Source of the DNA: Alphaproteobacteria bacterium
GTDB lineage: Bacteria; Pseudomonadota; Alphaproteobacteria; CACIAM-22H2
Reading direction: 5' to 3'
Assembly: GCA_016124335.1 (NCBI GenBank)
Contig: WGNX01000005.1
Span: 1-64,000 of the forward strand
Length of the DNA stretch: 64,000 nt
Shown here piece by piece: positions 1 to 8,455 of the stretch; position 1 is the first letter of the stretch, and each line of letters starts with the position of its first letter. Both the position numbers and the translations under genes were made by a program. The notes under the pieces were generated by a model, which saw nothing but the letters and a program-made list of their open reading frames with translations, was not told where the DNA came from and searched no databases.

Positions 1-131
1 CAAAGCGGCAGAACGCTCCGTCGACGCCACGTGGCGGCGCATCGGAACGCTCCTCCAGCACTTCGCGCCAGACGAATGCGCAAACTACTTCAGAAACGCC
101 GGTTACGCTTCACCCTGAAACAATCACGCTC
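1..131 (+). mobile_element. right end of an IS630-family insertion sequence (partial)
   Basis: The window opens inside an insertion sequence: the first 118 bases encode the C-terminus of an IS630-type transposase. The last bases, 119-131, would be the terminal inverted repeat, reading GAGCGTGATTG from the outside in on the minus strand. The next two bases, 132-133, are TA, the dinucleotide that IS630/Tc1 elements target and duplicate. The left end lies outside the window, so the length and the matching TA cannot be checked here. The exact boundary is inferred. Confidence 0.6.
2..118 (+). CDS. IS630-family transposase, C-terminal fragment
   Basis: This is the 3' end of an open frame that enters from the left edge and stops with TGA at 116-118. 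The 38 visible residues include WRRIGTLLQHF and ECANYFRNAGYAS. They resemble the last residues of IS630-family DDE transposases, which end in a W..IG.LL..F.P.EC.NY...AGY pattern. The catalytic DDE residues would lie upstream and are not visible. Whether the element is intact and active cannot be told from this window. Confidence 0.7.
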   Translation, partial: KAAERSVDATWRRIGTLLQHFAPDECANYFRNAGYASP

Positions 132-1429
132 TAGCGGCGCACCGGCACGCTCGGGCAGGTGAACGCCTCGACCGGTTCGGCCACGCCCTTGAGCGCGTGA
201 CGACCCAGCGAGACGAGCGGTTCGGGGCAGATCTCGGCGAAAGCCGCCGACACGATCAGTTCGCGGTCGAGCGACTTGGCAAGGCTTTCCAGCCGCGTGA
301 CGACGTTGACCGATGGCCCGATGGCGGTGAAGTCGAGCCGGTCGGGCGCCCCGATATTGCCGTGGAAGACTTCGCCCGTATGCAGGGCGGCGACCGCACG
401 CAGCGGAGCGGCATCGGCAAACGCCGGATCGGCGTCCATCGCATAGGCCGCCTCGATCGCCTCGCGCGCGGCGGCCAGCGCCTGGCGCGCGGCCATCCGG
501 GCAAACTCGACGTCCTCGATCGGGAAGATCGCAAGCATCCCGTCGCCGACGAATTTGAGCACCTCGCCGCCATGGGTGTGGACGGCGGCGACCTGCCGTT
601 CGAACCAGCCGTTCAAGAGCGCGATGATCCTGCCGGCGGGCAGCCGGTCGTTGAGTGCCGTGAAGCCGCGCATGTCGGTCGCGAGGATCGCCGCGCGGAT
701 CGGATCGCCGAAGCCGCGGCGGATTTCGCCCGACAGCACGCGCGAGCCGATCGACCGGCCCAGATAGACCGAAAGCAGGTCGCGCGCGATGCGCCGCTCG
801 GTGACCAGCGCAAGGGGTGCGGCAAGATCGTCCGCGATCTTGCCGAGCGCCGCGATGTCGGCGTCCGAAAAGCCGCCCGCGCGCTTGGTCGCCCAGTTGC
901 ACGCCTGGAAGCGCCGCCGCTCGTTGGTCGGGCTGAAGCCCTGCAGACGGACCGGCTGGACGATATAGTCGGTATAGCCTTGGGCCGCGAGGTCGGCGAC
1001 GACCGGATAGGGATAGCTGTTGGCGCGCGGCTCGATGCGCACCCGGATGGTCTCCCCCCGCTCGACCACCGGTGGAAACGGACTTGCCCGGTAGACGTCG
1101 CTCAGCGTGACCTCGTGCTCGACCAGCGCTTCTTCCGATTCGCCGATGTCATGCCACCACCTTATGCCGTAGCCGGAGAATTCCGGGTGCAGCAGGGCGA
1201 CCGTGATCCCCGCCCGGTCGATGGGCAGGCCCGCCGCCACCATCCGCCAGCACAGGCCGTCGACCAGTTTGATCGGACTGCCGACCGCATGCGCCGGCCC
1301 GCGTAGCCATTGGCGGATCGAATCGAACGACGCATTCTTCGGGCGGGCTGGTTCGGGGCGCTTGTAGCGGCGGTTGCCGCGAACGCCGACGGGCCGACTT
1401 TGCTGCACCTGCGAAGAAGTATCGGTCAA
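131..1429 (-). CDS. class III adenylate cyclase-domain protein
   Basis: A 432-residue protein with a variable N-terminal half and a class III nucleotide cyclase domain from about residue 240. The two metal-binding aspartates are visible as D252 (in ATDMRGF) and D296 (in VGDGMLAIF). K292, before the GDG motif, and the aspartate in RLDFTAIG favour ATP over GTP as substrate. The asparagine and arginine that stabilise the transition state are in GPSVNVVTRLE. No transmembrane segment is obvious. Residues 60-240 probably form a sensory domain I cannot name. The gene ends exactly where an IS630 element appears to have inserted, and its TAG stop uses the target TA plus the first IS base, so a few original C-terminal residues could be missing. 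The cyclase domain looks complete. Confidence 0.85.
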   Translation of the reverse strand: MTDTSSQVQQSRPVGVRGNRRYKRPEPARPKNASFDSIRQWLRGPAHAVGSPIKLVDGLCWRMVAAGLPIDRAGITVALLHPEFSGYGIRWWHDIGESEEALVEHEVTLSDVYRASPFPPVVERGETIRVRIEPRANSYPYPVVADLAAQGYTDYIVQPVRLQGFSPTNERRRFQACNWATKRAGGFSDADIAALGKIADDLAAPLALVTERRIARDLLSVYLGRSIGSRVLSGEIRRGFGDPIRAAILATDMRGFTALNDRLPAGRIIALLNGWFERQVAAVHTHGGEVLKFVGDGMLAIFPIEDVEFARMAARQALAAAREAIEAAYAMDADPAFADAAPLRAVAALHTGEVFHGNIGAPDRLDFTAIGPSVNVVTRLESLAKSLDRELIVSAAFAEICPEPLVSLGRHALKGVAEPVEAFTCPSVPVRR

Positions 1430-1556
1430 TCTAGCCCCTTATATTTCAATATGTTACAGACGCAGCCTTGACAGGCCGCCGCTTCTGGCCCATTTCCCAC
1501 CCTAACGCACAGTCCCCCCGCGGCGCTACCGCTGCACGGATCGGGAGTTTCCTCCG

Positions 1557-2114
1557 ATGTTCATCCAGACCGAAACCACGCCAAATCCGGCAACCCTGAA
1601 ATTCCTACCTGGCCGCGCGGTCTTGACCGCTGGTTCGGCGGATTTCAAGGCAGCCGACGAGGCGGCGGCCCGCTCGCCGCTGGCGACCCGCCTGTTCGGC
1701 GTCGAGGGGGTGACGGGCGTATTCCTCGGGCAGGACTTCGTCACCGTCACCAAGGACGAGGACAAGGACTGGCACCTGATGAAGCCGGCCCTGCTGGGTG
1801 CGATCATGGAGCATTTCACGTCCGGCGCCCCGGCGCTGGCCGAGGGCGGTGAAACCGCCCACGGCGCGGCTGCGGAAGGCGAAGACGAAGTGGTCCAGCA
1901 GATCATCGAGCTGCTCGACACGCGCGTGCGCCCGGCCGTGGCCCAGGACGGCGGCGACATCGTGTTCCAGAAGTTCGAGGACGGCATCGTCTACCTGCAC
2001 ATGCAGGGCTCGTGCTCGGGCTGCCCGTCGTCGACGGCGACGCTCAAGATGGGCATCGAGAACATGCTGCGTCACTACATCCCCGAAATCGTCGAGGTTC
2101 GCGCGGTCGCCTGA
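1557..2114 (+). CDS. nfuA: NfuA-type Fe-S cluster carrier (NifU-like)
   Basis: A 185-residue protein with the two-domain layout of alphaproteobacterial and mitochondrial NFU proteins. An N-terminal Nfu_N domain (MFIQTETTPNPATLKFLPG, about 1-90) is followed by a NifU C-terminal domain (about 110-180). The domain carries C153 and C156 in GSCSGCPSS, which bridge a [4Fe-4S] cluster between two subunits. It delivers Fe-S clusters to cytosolic apoproteins. It stands alone between the cyclase gene, which is divergent, and a glucosaminidase gene 35 bases downstream, so cotranscription with the latter is possible. GGGAG about 10 bases upstream of ATG fits a ribosome binding site. Confidence 0.92.
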   Translation: MFIQTETTPNPATLKFLPGRAVLTAGSADFKAADEAAARSPLATRLFGVEGVTGVFLGQDFVTVTKDEDKDWHLMKPALLGAIMEHFTSGAPALAEGGETAHGAAAEGEDEVVQQIIELLDTRVRPAVAQDGGDIVFQKFEDGIVYLHMQGSCSGCPSSTATLKMGIENMLRHYIPEIVEVRAVA

Positions 2115-2149
2115 GGGCGCCGGCGCAACCCTTTTTCGTCCGTATCGAT

Positions 2150-3133
2150 ATGAACGAGCCCGCCCGCCATTTGGCGCACGACGGTTGCGACGTCGTTTCG
2201 CCCGTTTCCGGTTCGCGGACCCTGCCGTTTTTCATCGGTCTGGGTCTCGCGGGCACGATGGCGCTTGCCGTGGCGCTGGGTACGGCCCGGCCCGGCCTGC
2301 GCATGGCCGATGCCTGGCACGGCCCGGTCGGCCCCTTCGACATCGCTTCACCTGAACTTCCCGCTTCGCCCGAATCCGACGGCGTCACGCGCGTGCGCCT
2401 GACCGGGGCGGCCGACCTCTATGCGCTGTTCGTCGAACGCGGCTTCCGCCTCGAGACCGCGCGGCGCGGCGCCGAGGCGGTGCCGCGCGTGGTGGTCGAA
2501 CGGCTGCCGCGCGACCTTGCCGCGCTCGAATCGACCGACATGCGCAAGGCCGTGTTCATCAAGTCGCTGCTGCCGCTGCTGCTGCTCGAGAACGAACGCA
2601 TCCTCGCCGATCGCGCGCGGCTCGAGCGCGTTCTCGCCGGCCCCGGCAAGCCCGACGACGCCGACCGGATCTTCCTTGAAGACCTCGCCGACCGATACGA
2701 GGTCTCGCTCGACAAGCCGCGCGAACTGCTGCGCCGGGTCGACGCGATCCCCGTCTCGCTGGCGATCGCGCAGGCGGCGCTGGAAACCGGCTGGGGAACG
2801 AGCCGGCCCGCGCAGTCCGGCCACGCGCTTTTCGGCCAGATGGTCTATCGCGACGACGACGATGACGGCCGCGTGCGCCGCTTCGCCGACCTGCCGGGCA
2901 CGGTCGAGGCCTACGCGCTCAACCTCAACACCCATCGGGCCTATTCCGAGTTCCGTCGCGCGCGCGCCGTGGCGCGGGCGCAGGGCAAGACGCTCGACGG
3001 CAACTCGGCCGTCCAGCACCTGCAGCGCTATTCCGAGCGCAAGCTCGACTATGTGCGCGACGTGCGCGCGGTGATGCGGGCCAACGGCCTGCGCGCGCTC
3101 GACGACGCGCGCCTCGACGCCGAACCGAGCTGA
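2150..3133 (+). CDS. membrane-anchored glucosaminidase (Bax-like peptidoglycan hydrolase)
   Basis: The likely start is ATG 2150, because the frame upstream of it overlaps nfuA and has no family-like sequence. This gives 327 residues. An N-terminal segment (about 24-46, LPFFIGLGLAGTMALAVALG) can anchor the protein in the inner membrane with the rest in the periplasm. The C-terminal half matches the GH73-like glucosaminidase domain of the Bax family. AQAALETGWGTSRPAQ contains the expected catalytic glutamate, and a conserved tail region reads HLQRYSERKLDYVRDVR. The expected role is cleavage of glycan strands in peptidoglycan. It converges with the flavoprotein gene at 3141, with 7 bases between the stops. 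Confidence 0.82.
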   Translation: MNEPARHLAHDGCDVVSPVSGSRTLPFFIGLGLAGTMALAVALGTARPGLRMADAWHGPVGPFDIASPELPASPESDGVTRVRLTGAADLYALFVERGFRLETARRGAEAVPRVVVERLPRDLAALESTDMRKAVFIKSLLPLLLLENERILADRARLERVLAGPGKPDDADRIFLEDLADRYEVSLDKPRELLRRVDAIPVSLAIAQAALETGWGTSRPAQSGHALFGQMVYRDDDDDGRVRRFADLPGTVEAYALNLNTHRAYSEFRRARAVARAQGKTLDGNSAVQHLQRYSERKLDYVRDVRAVMRANGLRALDDARLDAEPS

Positions 3134-3140
3134 ATTCCGC

Positions 3141-4538
3141 TTACTGGCCGGTCGCGATCCGTTCGACGAGCTGCTTCACCGTCGGGATGAAGCCGCCTGC
3201 GTAGAACGGGTCGGACGCGAAACGGTAGGCGTTGTGCCCGGCGAACATGAGCTGTGATTCCGGATCGCCGCCGTGGCTGATGTCCTGCAGCGTCTTCTGG
3301 ATGCAGAAGCTGCGCGGGTCGGCCTTCTTGCCGGTTGTGCCCTGGTCGTTCTGCTGCCAGTTCGAGAAGGCGCAGGCCGAAAGGCAGCCCATGCAGTTGA
3401 CCTGGTCGCGGTGGATTTCCTCCGCGCGCGCGGGTGTGACGAAAATCAGCGTCGAATCGGGCGTGCGCAGCGCCTCGGTGAAACCCTGCGCCACCCACTG
3501 TTCGGCGTGCGCCTTGTCGTGCGCGGCAAGATAGACGAGCCGGCCGCGCGCACCCACCGGAAACGGCTGGTCGTGCTCGCCCACGGCATGCATCTGGTAG
3601 GCGACCTGGCGCAGCGAACGTTCTTCCAGCTCGTGCAGGAAGGGATTGCGCACCGCCGACGAATAGAAACCCGTCGGCGAGAAACGGTGCAGCAGCACGT
3701 CGCCGGCCTTCAGCGTCAGCAGGCGGCTTTTCCACGCGTCGGAGATCGGGCTTTCCCTGGTCAGCAGCGGGCGCGTGCCGAACTGGAACGCGCACGGACC
3801 AACTTCGGGATTGCCGACGAACTCCTGCCACTCGTCGAGCCGCCACACGCCGCCCGCCATGAAGATCGGCACGCGGTCGAGCGCGAATTCGCTCATCTGC
3901 TTTCGCAGTTCGATCACGCGCGGCAGCGGCGGCTCGGGCTTGCGCGGGTCCTCGGCGTTCGACAGGCCGTTGTGCCCGCCGGCAAGCCACGGATCCTCGT
4001 AGACCACGCCGCCCAGCAGCTCGCTGAACTTGTGATAGGCGCGCTTCCACAGCGCGCGGAACGCGCGCGCCGACGAGACGATCGGGTAGTAGTAGACGCC
4101 GTGCTTGGCGCAGATCTCCGCGATCCGGTAGGGCATGCCCGCACCGCACGTGACGCCGTGAATCGTGCCGCCCGCCTGCTCGAGCACCGCTTCCAGGATC
4201 GGCTCGGCGCCGCCCATTTCCCAAAGGATGTTCATGTGGACGCGGCCTTTGCCGCCCGACATGTCGTGCGCGACGCGCGCCTGATGGAGCGCACCCTTGA
4301 CTGCGAAGGCGATCAGTTCGTCATGGCGCTCGCGGCGCGTCTTGCCGTGATAGATCTGGCGGACGACCTCGCCCTTGTCGTCGAGATAGTCGGCATTCAC
4401 GCCCGAGAACGTGCCCACCCCGCCCGCCGCCGCCCAGGCGCCGGAGCTTTCGCCGTTCGAGACCGAGACGCCCTTCCCGCCTTCGACGATGGGAAGGACT
4501 TCGCGGCCGGAGATGATCAAGGGTTCAAGTGAAAACAA
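3141..4538 (-). CDS. nitronate monooxygenase-family flavoprotein with C-terminal cysteine cluster
   Basis: A 465-residue protein of the 2-nitropropane dioxygenase / NAD(P)H-dependent flavin oxidoreductase family, an FMN-binding TIM barrel. Family signatures include GVTCGAGMPYRIAEIC (about 128-143), the LAGGHNG motif (185-191) and a phosphate-binding MAGGVWRLDE (228-236). It is longer than simple family members, which are usually about 320-380 residues. The extra C-terminal part has C382, C385, C389 and C412 (CMGCLSAC then C), an arrangement like the [4Fe-4S] ligands of 2,4-dienoyl-CoA reductase-type flavoenzymes. An Fe-S cluster is therefore inferred. The substrate is unknown. It is monocistronic in appearance, 131 bases from the acyl-CoA synthetase gene. 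Confidence 0.8.
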   Translation of the reverse strand: MFSLEPLIISGREVLPIVEGGKGVSVSNGESSGAWAAAGGVGTFSGVNADYLDDKGEVVRQIYHGKTRRERHDELIAFAVKGALHQARVAHDMSGGKGRVHMNILWEMGGAEPILEAVLEQAGGTIHGVTCGAGMPYRIAEICAKHGVYYYPIVSSARAFRALWKRAYHKFSELLGGVVYEDPWLAGGHNGLSNAEDPRKPEPPLPRVIELRKQMSEFALDRVPIFMAGGVWRLDEWQEFVGNPEVGPCAFQFGTRPLLTRESPISDAWKSRLLTLKAGDVLLHRFSPTGFYSSAVRNPFLHELEERSLRQVAYQMHAVGEHDQPFPVGARGRLVYLAAHDKAHAEQWVAQGFTEALRTPDSTLIFVTPARAEEIHRDQVNCMGCLSACAFSNWQQNDQGTTGKKADPRSFCIQKTLQDISHGGDPESQLMFAGHNAYRFASDPFYAGGFIPTVKQLVERIATGQ

Positions 4539-4669
4539 CTTCGCGCTTCCGTCCGTAGGGGCCTTCGGGTGACGACCTTCTGCGGCCGCTGGCGTATATG
4601 GCGATTGGTATATTCAGCCAGCCCGAGGGGTGCAAGCGCCTTGGCGCAGGCATTTTCGGGTCGCCGGGA

Positions 4670-7396
4670 TCAGCCCGCCGCCGGCCCGCCGGCGGCCGCT
4701 TCCGGGCCCTTCCAGTCGGCAAGCGCAAGGCTTGCATGGACAAGATCGGGCGCCTCCGGCGTTGCGGCAATACGAAAGCCGAGCCCGCGGCACAGATCGA
4801 TCATGTTGCGATTCTCGCGCAGGACCTCGCCATAGACCTCGCCCACCCCGCGCGATTTCGCATAGTCGAGAATTCGGACCATCAACCGCCGTCCGAGCCC
4901 GACGCCCTTCAGGTCGGAGCGAAGCGCGATCGCGTATTCCGCACGCGCATGGTCGGGGTCGGCGGCAATGCGCACGACGCCGAGCAGGCCCACGCCCATC
5001 ATTGCCGACTCGCACACGAACGCCATCTCGCGGTCGTAATCGATCTGCGTCAGGCGTGCGAGCTGGTCGCGCGAGAGCTGCTTGACCGGCGCGAAGAAGC
5101 GCATGCGGCGGTCTTCGGCATCCATCTTGTCGACCAACGCCTCGATGAGAGGTGCGTCTTCCGGGCGGATCGGGCGCAATATCGCCGGCCCCACGCCTTC
5201 GAGCAGGATCGACTGCGCGAGTTCCGACGGGTAGGGCTCGATCGCCAGGCGTGCCGCATGCACGCCGCTTTTCGGCGCCCGGATGCGGATGCGCGCGTCG
5301 AGCACGATGGCTTCCTTCGCGTCGACGAGCAGCGGATTTATGTCCAGCTCCGCCACCGCATCCAGATCGCAGATGAGCTGGGAAAGGCGGACGAGCGCGA
5401 ATTCGACTTCGACGAGGTTGGCGGCCGGCGTGTCGCGATAGCCCTTGAGCAGGCGCGAGACGCGGGTCGACGCGATAAGTTCGCGCGCGAGCTTCACGTT
5501 GAGCGGCGGCAGCGCCATGGCGGTGTCCTTCAGGACCTCGACCGCCGTGCCGCCCTGACCGAACAGGATGGCCGGGCCGAATTGCCGGTCTTCGCTCGTG
5601 CCCAGGATCAGCTCGTACGCGCCGGGCCGACGGATCATTTCCTGCACGAGGAAGCCGCGGATTTCGGCGTTCGGCACCTTGGCGCGCACGCGTGCGGCCA
5701 TCGCCTCGGCCGCGACGAGCACGGCCTTCGGCCCGTCAAGATCGAGCGCCACGCCGCCGACATCCGACTTGTGCAGGACCTGCGGCGAATGGATCTTGAG
5801 CGCCACGCGCCCGCCGATGCGGCCCGCAGCCTCCGCGGCCCCGGCGGCATCCTTGGCAAGTTCGCCCTTGGGCAGGCGGAAGCCGTAGCCGGCCAGCACG
5901 CGCCGCACGTCGGGATCGGGCAGCCATTCCAGGCCCGCCTCGAGTGCAGCGGTCACCGCCGCGCGCGCATCGGCGACATCGGGCACCAGATCGTCCGGCG
6001 CCCCGTCGGGCACTTCCATCAGGTTTTCCTGTGCCCGGCGATAGCGCACCAGATGCATGAAGCCGCGCACGGCCTTGTCCGGCGTTTCGAAGGTCGGGAT
6101 GCGCGCGTCGGCAAACAGCGCGCGCGCGGCAAGCGCATTGCCGGTGCCGCCCAGCCACGACGTGAGCACTGGCCGGCGCGCACCCTTCGCGGCGGCGACG
6201 ACCGCGTCGGCCGCCTCGACCGACGAAGCGATGGCCGTGGGACAGTTGAGCGCCAGGATCGCGTCGATTTCAGGTGCCGCCAGCAGCACGTCGAGCGCCG
6301 CCTTGTAGCGCGCCCCGTCGGCATCGCCGATGATGTCGACCGGGTTGCCGTGCGACCAGGTGCGCGGCAGCACGGCGTCAAGCTTGGAAAGCGTCGCCGG
6401 CACGATCTCCGCCAGATGGCCGTCCTCGTCCATCAGCGCGTCGGTCGCGAGCACGCCAAGCCCGCCGCCGTTGGTGAGGATCGCAAGCCGGTCGCCGCCA
6501 TGCACGGGCGGCGCGGCGAGCGTGGCGACCGCATCGAAAAGTTCGTCGATGTCGTAGACGCGCAGCATGCCCGCGCGCCGGAAGGCCGCGTCGTAGACCG
6601 CATCGGCGCCGGCGAGCGCGCCGGTATGCGAGGCGGCGGCCTTCGCCGCTTCCGCGTGCCGGCCGGCCTTGATGACGATGACCGGTTTCAGGCGCGCGGC
6701 CGCGCGCGCGGCACTCATGAACTTTCGCGCCTGCGTCACCGCCTCGACATAGAGCAGGACCGCGCGCGTATGCGCGTCGTTGGCAAGCCAGTCGAGCATG
6801 TCGCCGAAATCGACGTCGCTCATGTCGCCCAGCGACACCATCTGCGAGAAGCCGATCTTGCGCGGCAATGCCCAATCGATGACCGTCGTGGCCATGGCGC
6901 CGGACTGGGTGACGAAGGCGATGTCGCCTTTCGGCGGCGAGACGTGCGCGAAGGTCGCGTTGAGCCCGATGCCCGGCACCATCACGCCCACGCAGTTCGG
7001 ACCGACGATGCGCATCAGATAGGGGCGCGCTGCCTCGAGCATCTGGCGCTCGAGTTCCTTGCCGCGCCCTTCGCCCAGTTCGCCGAATCCGGCGGTGATG
7101 ACGACAGCGGCCCGGCAGCCACGCGCACCCAGTTCCGCCACGAGGCCCGGCACCGTTTCCGGCGGCGTGCAGATCACGGCAAGGTCGGGAACGACCGGCA
7201 GGCTTGCCACGTCGCGATAGGCGAAGACGCCTTCGATCGCGTCGTATTTCGGATTGACCGGCAGGATGGGGCCGGCAAATCCCGCGTGGAAAAGATTGTG
7301 CGCGATGACCGAGCCAACCGACCCCGGCTTGGGCGTGGCGCCGATCAGCGCGATCGATTTCGGTTCGAGCAGCTTTTCGAGATTGCGGACCGACAT
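4670..7396 (-). CDS. ADP-forming acyl-CoA synthetase fused to GNAT acetyltransferase
   Basis: A 908-residue fusion. Order: CoA-binding Rossmann domain (about 8-130, SIALIGATPKPGSVG), succinyl-CoA ligase-like domain with the phosphorylated histidine H257 in SHTGALAG, ATP-grasp domain (about 500-715), and a GNAT domain at the C-terminus (about 740-895, with acetyl-CoA loop GVGLGRRLM). This is the architecture of Pat-type protein lysine acetyltransferases. In several members the synthetase part is inactive and binds regulators, but here H257 is present, so ligase activity remains possible. In enteric bacteria Pat acetylates acetyl-CoA synthetase and other enzymes. A 945-residue frame on the opposite strand is a coding shadow. 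Confidence 0.88.
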   Translation of the reverse strand: MSVRNLEKLLEPKSIALIGATPKPGSVGSVIAHNLFHAGFAGPILPVNPKYDAIEGVFAYRDVASLPVVPDLAVICTPPETVPGLVAELGARGCRAAVVITAGFGELGEGRGKELERQMLEAARPYLMRIVGPNCVGVMVPGIGLNATFAHVSPPKGDIAFVTQSGAMATTVIDWALPRKIGFSQMVSLGDMSDVDFGDMLDWLANDAHTRAVLLYVEAVTQARKFMSAARAAARLKPVIVIKAGRHAEAAKAAASHTGALAGADAVYDAAFRRAGMLRVYDIDELFDAVATLAAPPVHGGDRLAILTNGGGLGVLATDALMDEDGHLAEIVPATLSKLDAVLPRTWSHGNPVDIIGDADGARYKAALDVLLAAPEIDAILALNCPTAIASSVEAADAVVAAAKGARRPVLTSWLGGTGNALAARALFADARIPTFETPDKAVRGFMHLVRYRRAQENLMEVPDGAPDDLVPDVADARAAVTAALEAGLEWLPDPDVRRVLAGYGFRLPKGELAKDAAGAAEAAGRIGGRVALKIHSPQVLHKSDVGGVALDLDGPKAVLVAAEAMAARVRAKVPNAEIRGFLVQEMIRRPGAYELILGTSEDRQFGPAILFGQGGTAVEVLKDTAMALPPLNVKLARELIASTRVSRLLKGYRDTPAANLVEVEFALVRLSQLICDLDAVAELDINPLLVDAKEAIVLDARIRIRAPKSGVHAARLAIEPYPSELAQSILLEGVGPAILRPIRPEDAPLIEALVDKMDAEDRRMRFFAPVKQLSRDQLARLTQIDYDREMAFVCESAMMGVGLLGVVRIAADPDHARAEYAIALRSDLKGVGLGRRLMVRILDYAKSRGVGEVYGEVLRENRNMIDLCRGLGFRIAATPEAPDLVHASLALADWKGPEAAAGGPAAG

Positions 7397-7468
7397 GCGA
7401 AAGGCGGTGCCCCTTGTTGCGGTGCAATATGCTAGACGGGCGGGCGGTTAGCTGAAAGTAATTCTTCC

Positions 7469-8455
7469 GTGAACGACGATTCGATCCTCGTCTATGTCGG
7501 CCTCGACCTCGTCGGGGACGGGCTGCTGAAACTGCCTTTCGTGCGGATCCTGCGCGCGAACTGGCCCAAGGCGCGCATCGTCTGGTGCGCCGGGAAGGGG
7601 TCCAGCGTTTTCGCGAGCAGCCTGCGGCCGCTCGTCGCAGGGCTGATCGACGAAACGATCGAGAACGCAGGGTTCGGTTCGCGGCTTTCCGACGCGCTCG
7701 GCCGCCCGCTGGCCGGCCGCACCTTCGACCTTGTCATCGACACCCAGCGCCGCTTCGCGACGAGCCTTGCGGTACGCCGGGTGCGCCATCGCCGCTTCGT
7801 GTCGGGTGCTGCCGGTTTTCTTCTGTCCGGCGGCCGACCGGCGAACGCGGACAAGCCGCGTTCGATGCATGCACAGCTTCTCCAGCTGGTCGAGGCGGCC
7901 GGCGGCAATCCGGCGATCCCGGTGGCGCCGCTTTCGCTGCCCGCCGAAGCGCAAGCCGACGCATCCGCATTGTTGCCGCCGGGCCCGCGCTATGTGGGTC
8001 TGGCACCGGGTGCCGGCAACCGCGCGAAGAGCTGGCCGCTCGATCGCTTCGTGGCGCTCGCGCGCGGCCTTCGCGATGCCACGCCCGTATTCATTCTCGG
8101 CCCCGACGAGCGCGACTGGACCGATGCGTGCCGCGCCGTACCCGGCGCGATCCTGCCGTTGCAGGACGCGGCCGCGCGCGGCATTGCGCCCTCGCCCGTG
8201 CTGACCATTGCGCTTGCCCAGCGCCTGACCGCATCCGTCGCAAACGATTCGGGCGGCGGCCACATGCTTGCGGCGGGCGATGGCGCGCTGGTCTCGCTGT
8301 TCGGGCCAACCGATCCCGCAAAGTTCGCGCCGGTCGCAAAATCGCTCGTCGTCCTGCGTGCGCAGGATTTCGGCGGCGAGATGATGGACGCAATCCCGCT
8401 CGAAGCGGTCGAGGCGGCGCTTCAGTCGTCGATGGCGGGCACGGCCGCGCGCTGA
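7469..8455 (+). CDS. glycosyltransferase family 9 (heptosyltransferase-like)
   Basis: A 328-residue protein starting at GTG 7469 with the GT9 (ADP-heptose:LPS heptosyltransferase) fold. The N-terminal Rossmann half begins SILVYVGLDLVGDGLLKLP. The C-terminal half has APGAGNRAKSWPLDRFVAL (about 174-192) and NDSGGGHMLAAGDGALVSLF (about 252-272), the nucleotide-sugar site of the family. It probably adds a sugar to LPS core or another surface glycan in the cytoplasm; the sugar cannot be read from sequence. The usual GT9 acceptor histidine-like motif D(S/T)G.xH is present as DSGGGH. The gene overlaps the 3' end of the convergent ampG by 34 bases. Confidence 0.82.
   Translation: MNDDSILVYVGLDLVGDGLLKLPFVRILRANWPKARIVWCAGKGSSVFASSLRPLVAGLIDETIENAGFGSRLSDALGRPLAGRTFDLVIDTQRRFATSLAVRRVRHRRFVSGAAGFLLSGGRPANADKPRSMHAQLLQLVEAAGGNPAIPVAPLSLPAEAQADASALLPPGPRYVGLAPGAGNRAKSWPLDRFVALARGLRDATPVFILGPDERDWTDACRAVPGAILPLQDAAARGIAPSPVLTIALAQRLTASVANDSGGGHMLAAGDGALVSLFGPTDPAKFAPVAKSLVVLRAQDFGGEMMDAIPLEAVEAALQSSMAGTAAR

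Noticed and set aside
4598-7435. 945-residue open frame opposite the acyl-CoA synthetase gene
   Set aside because: It is rich in Arg, Ala and His without domain structure, as expected for the shadow of a GC-rich gene; the minus-strand frame has clear motifs.
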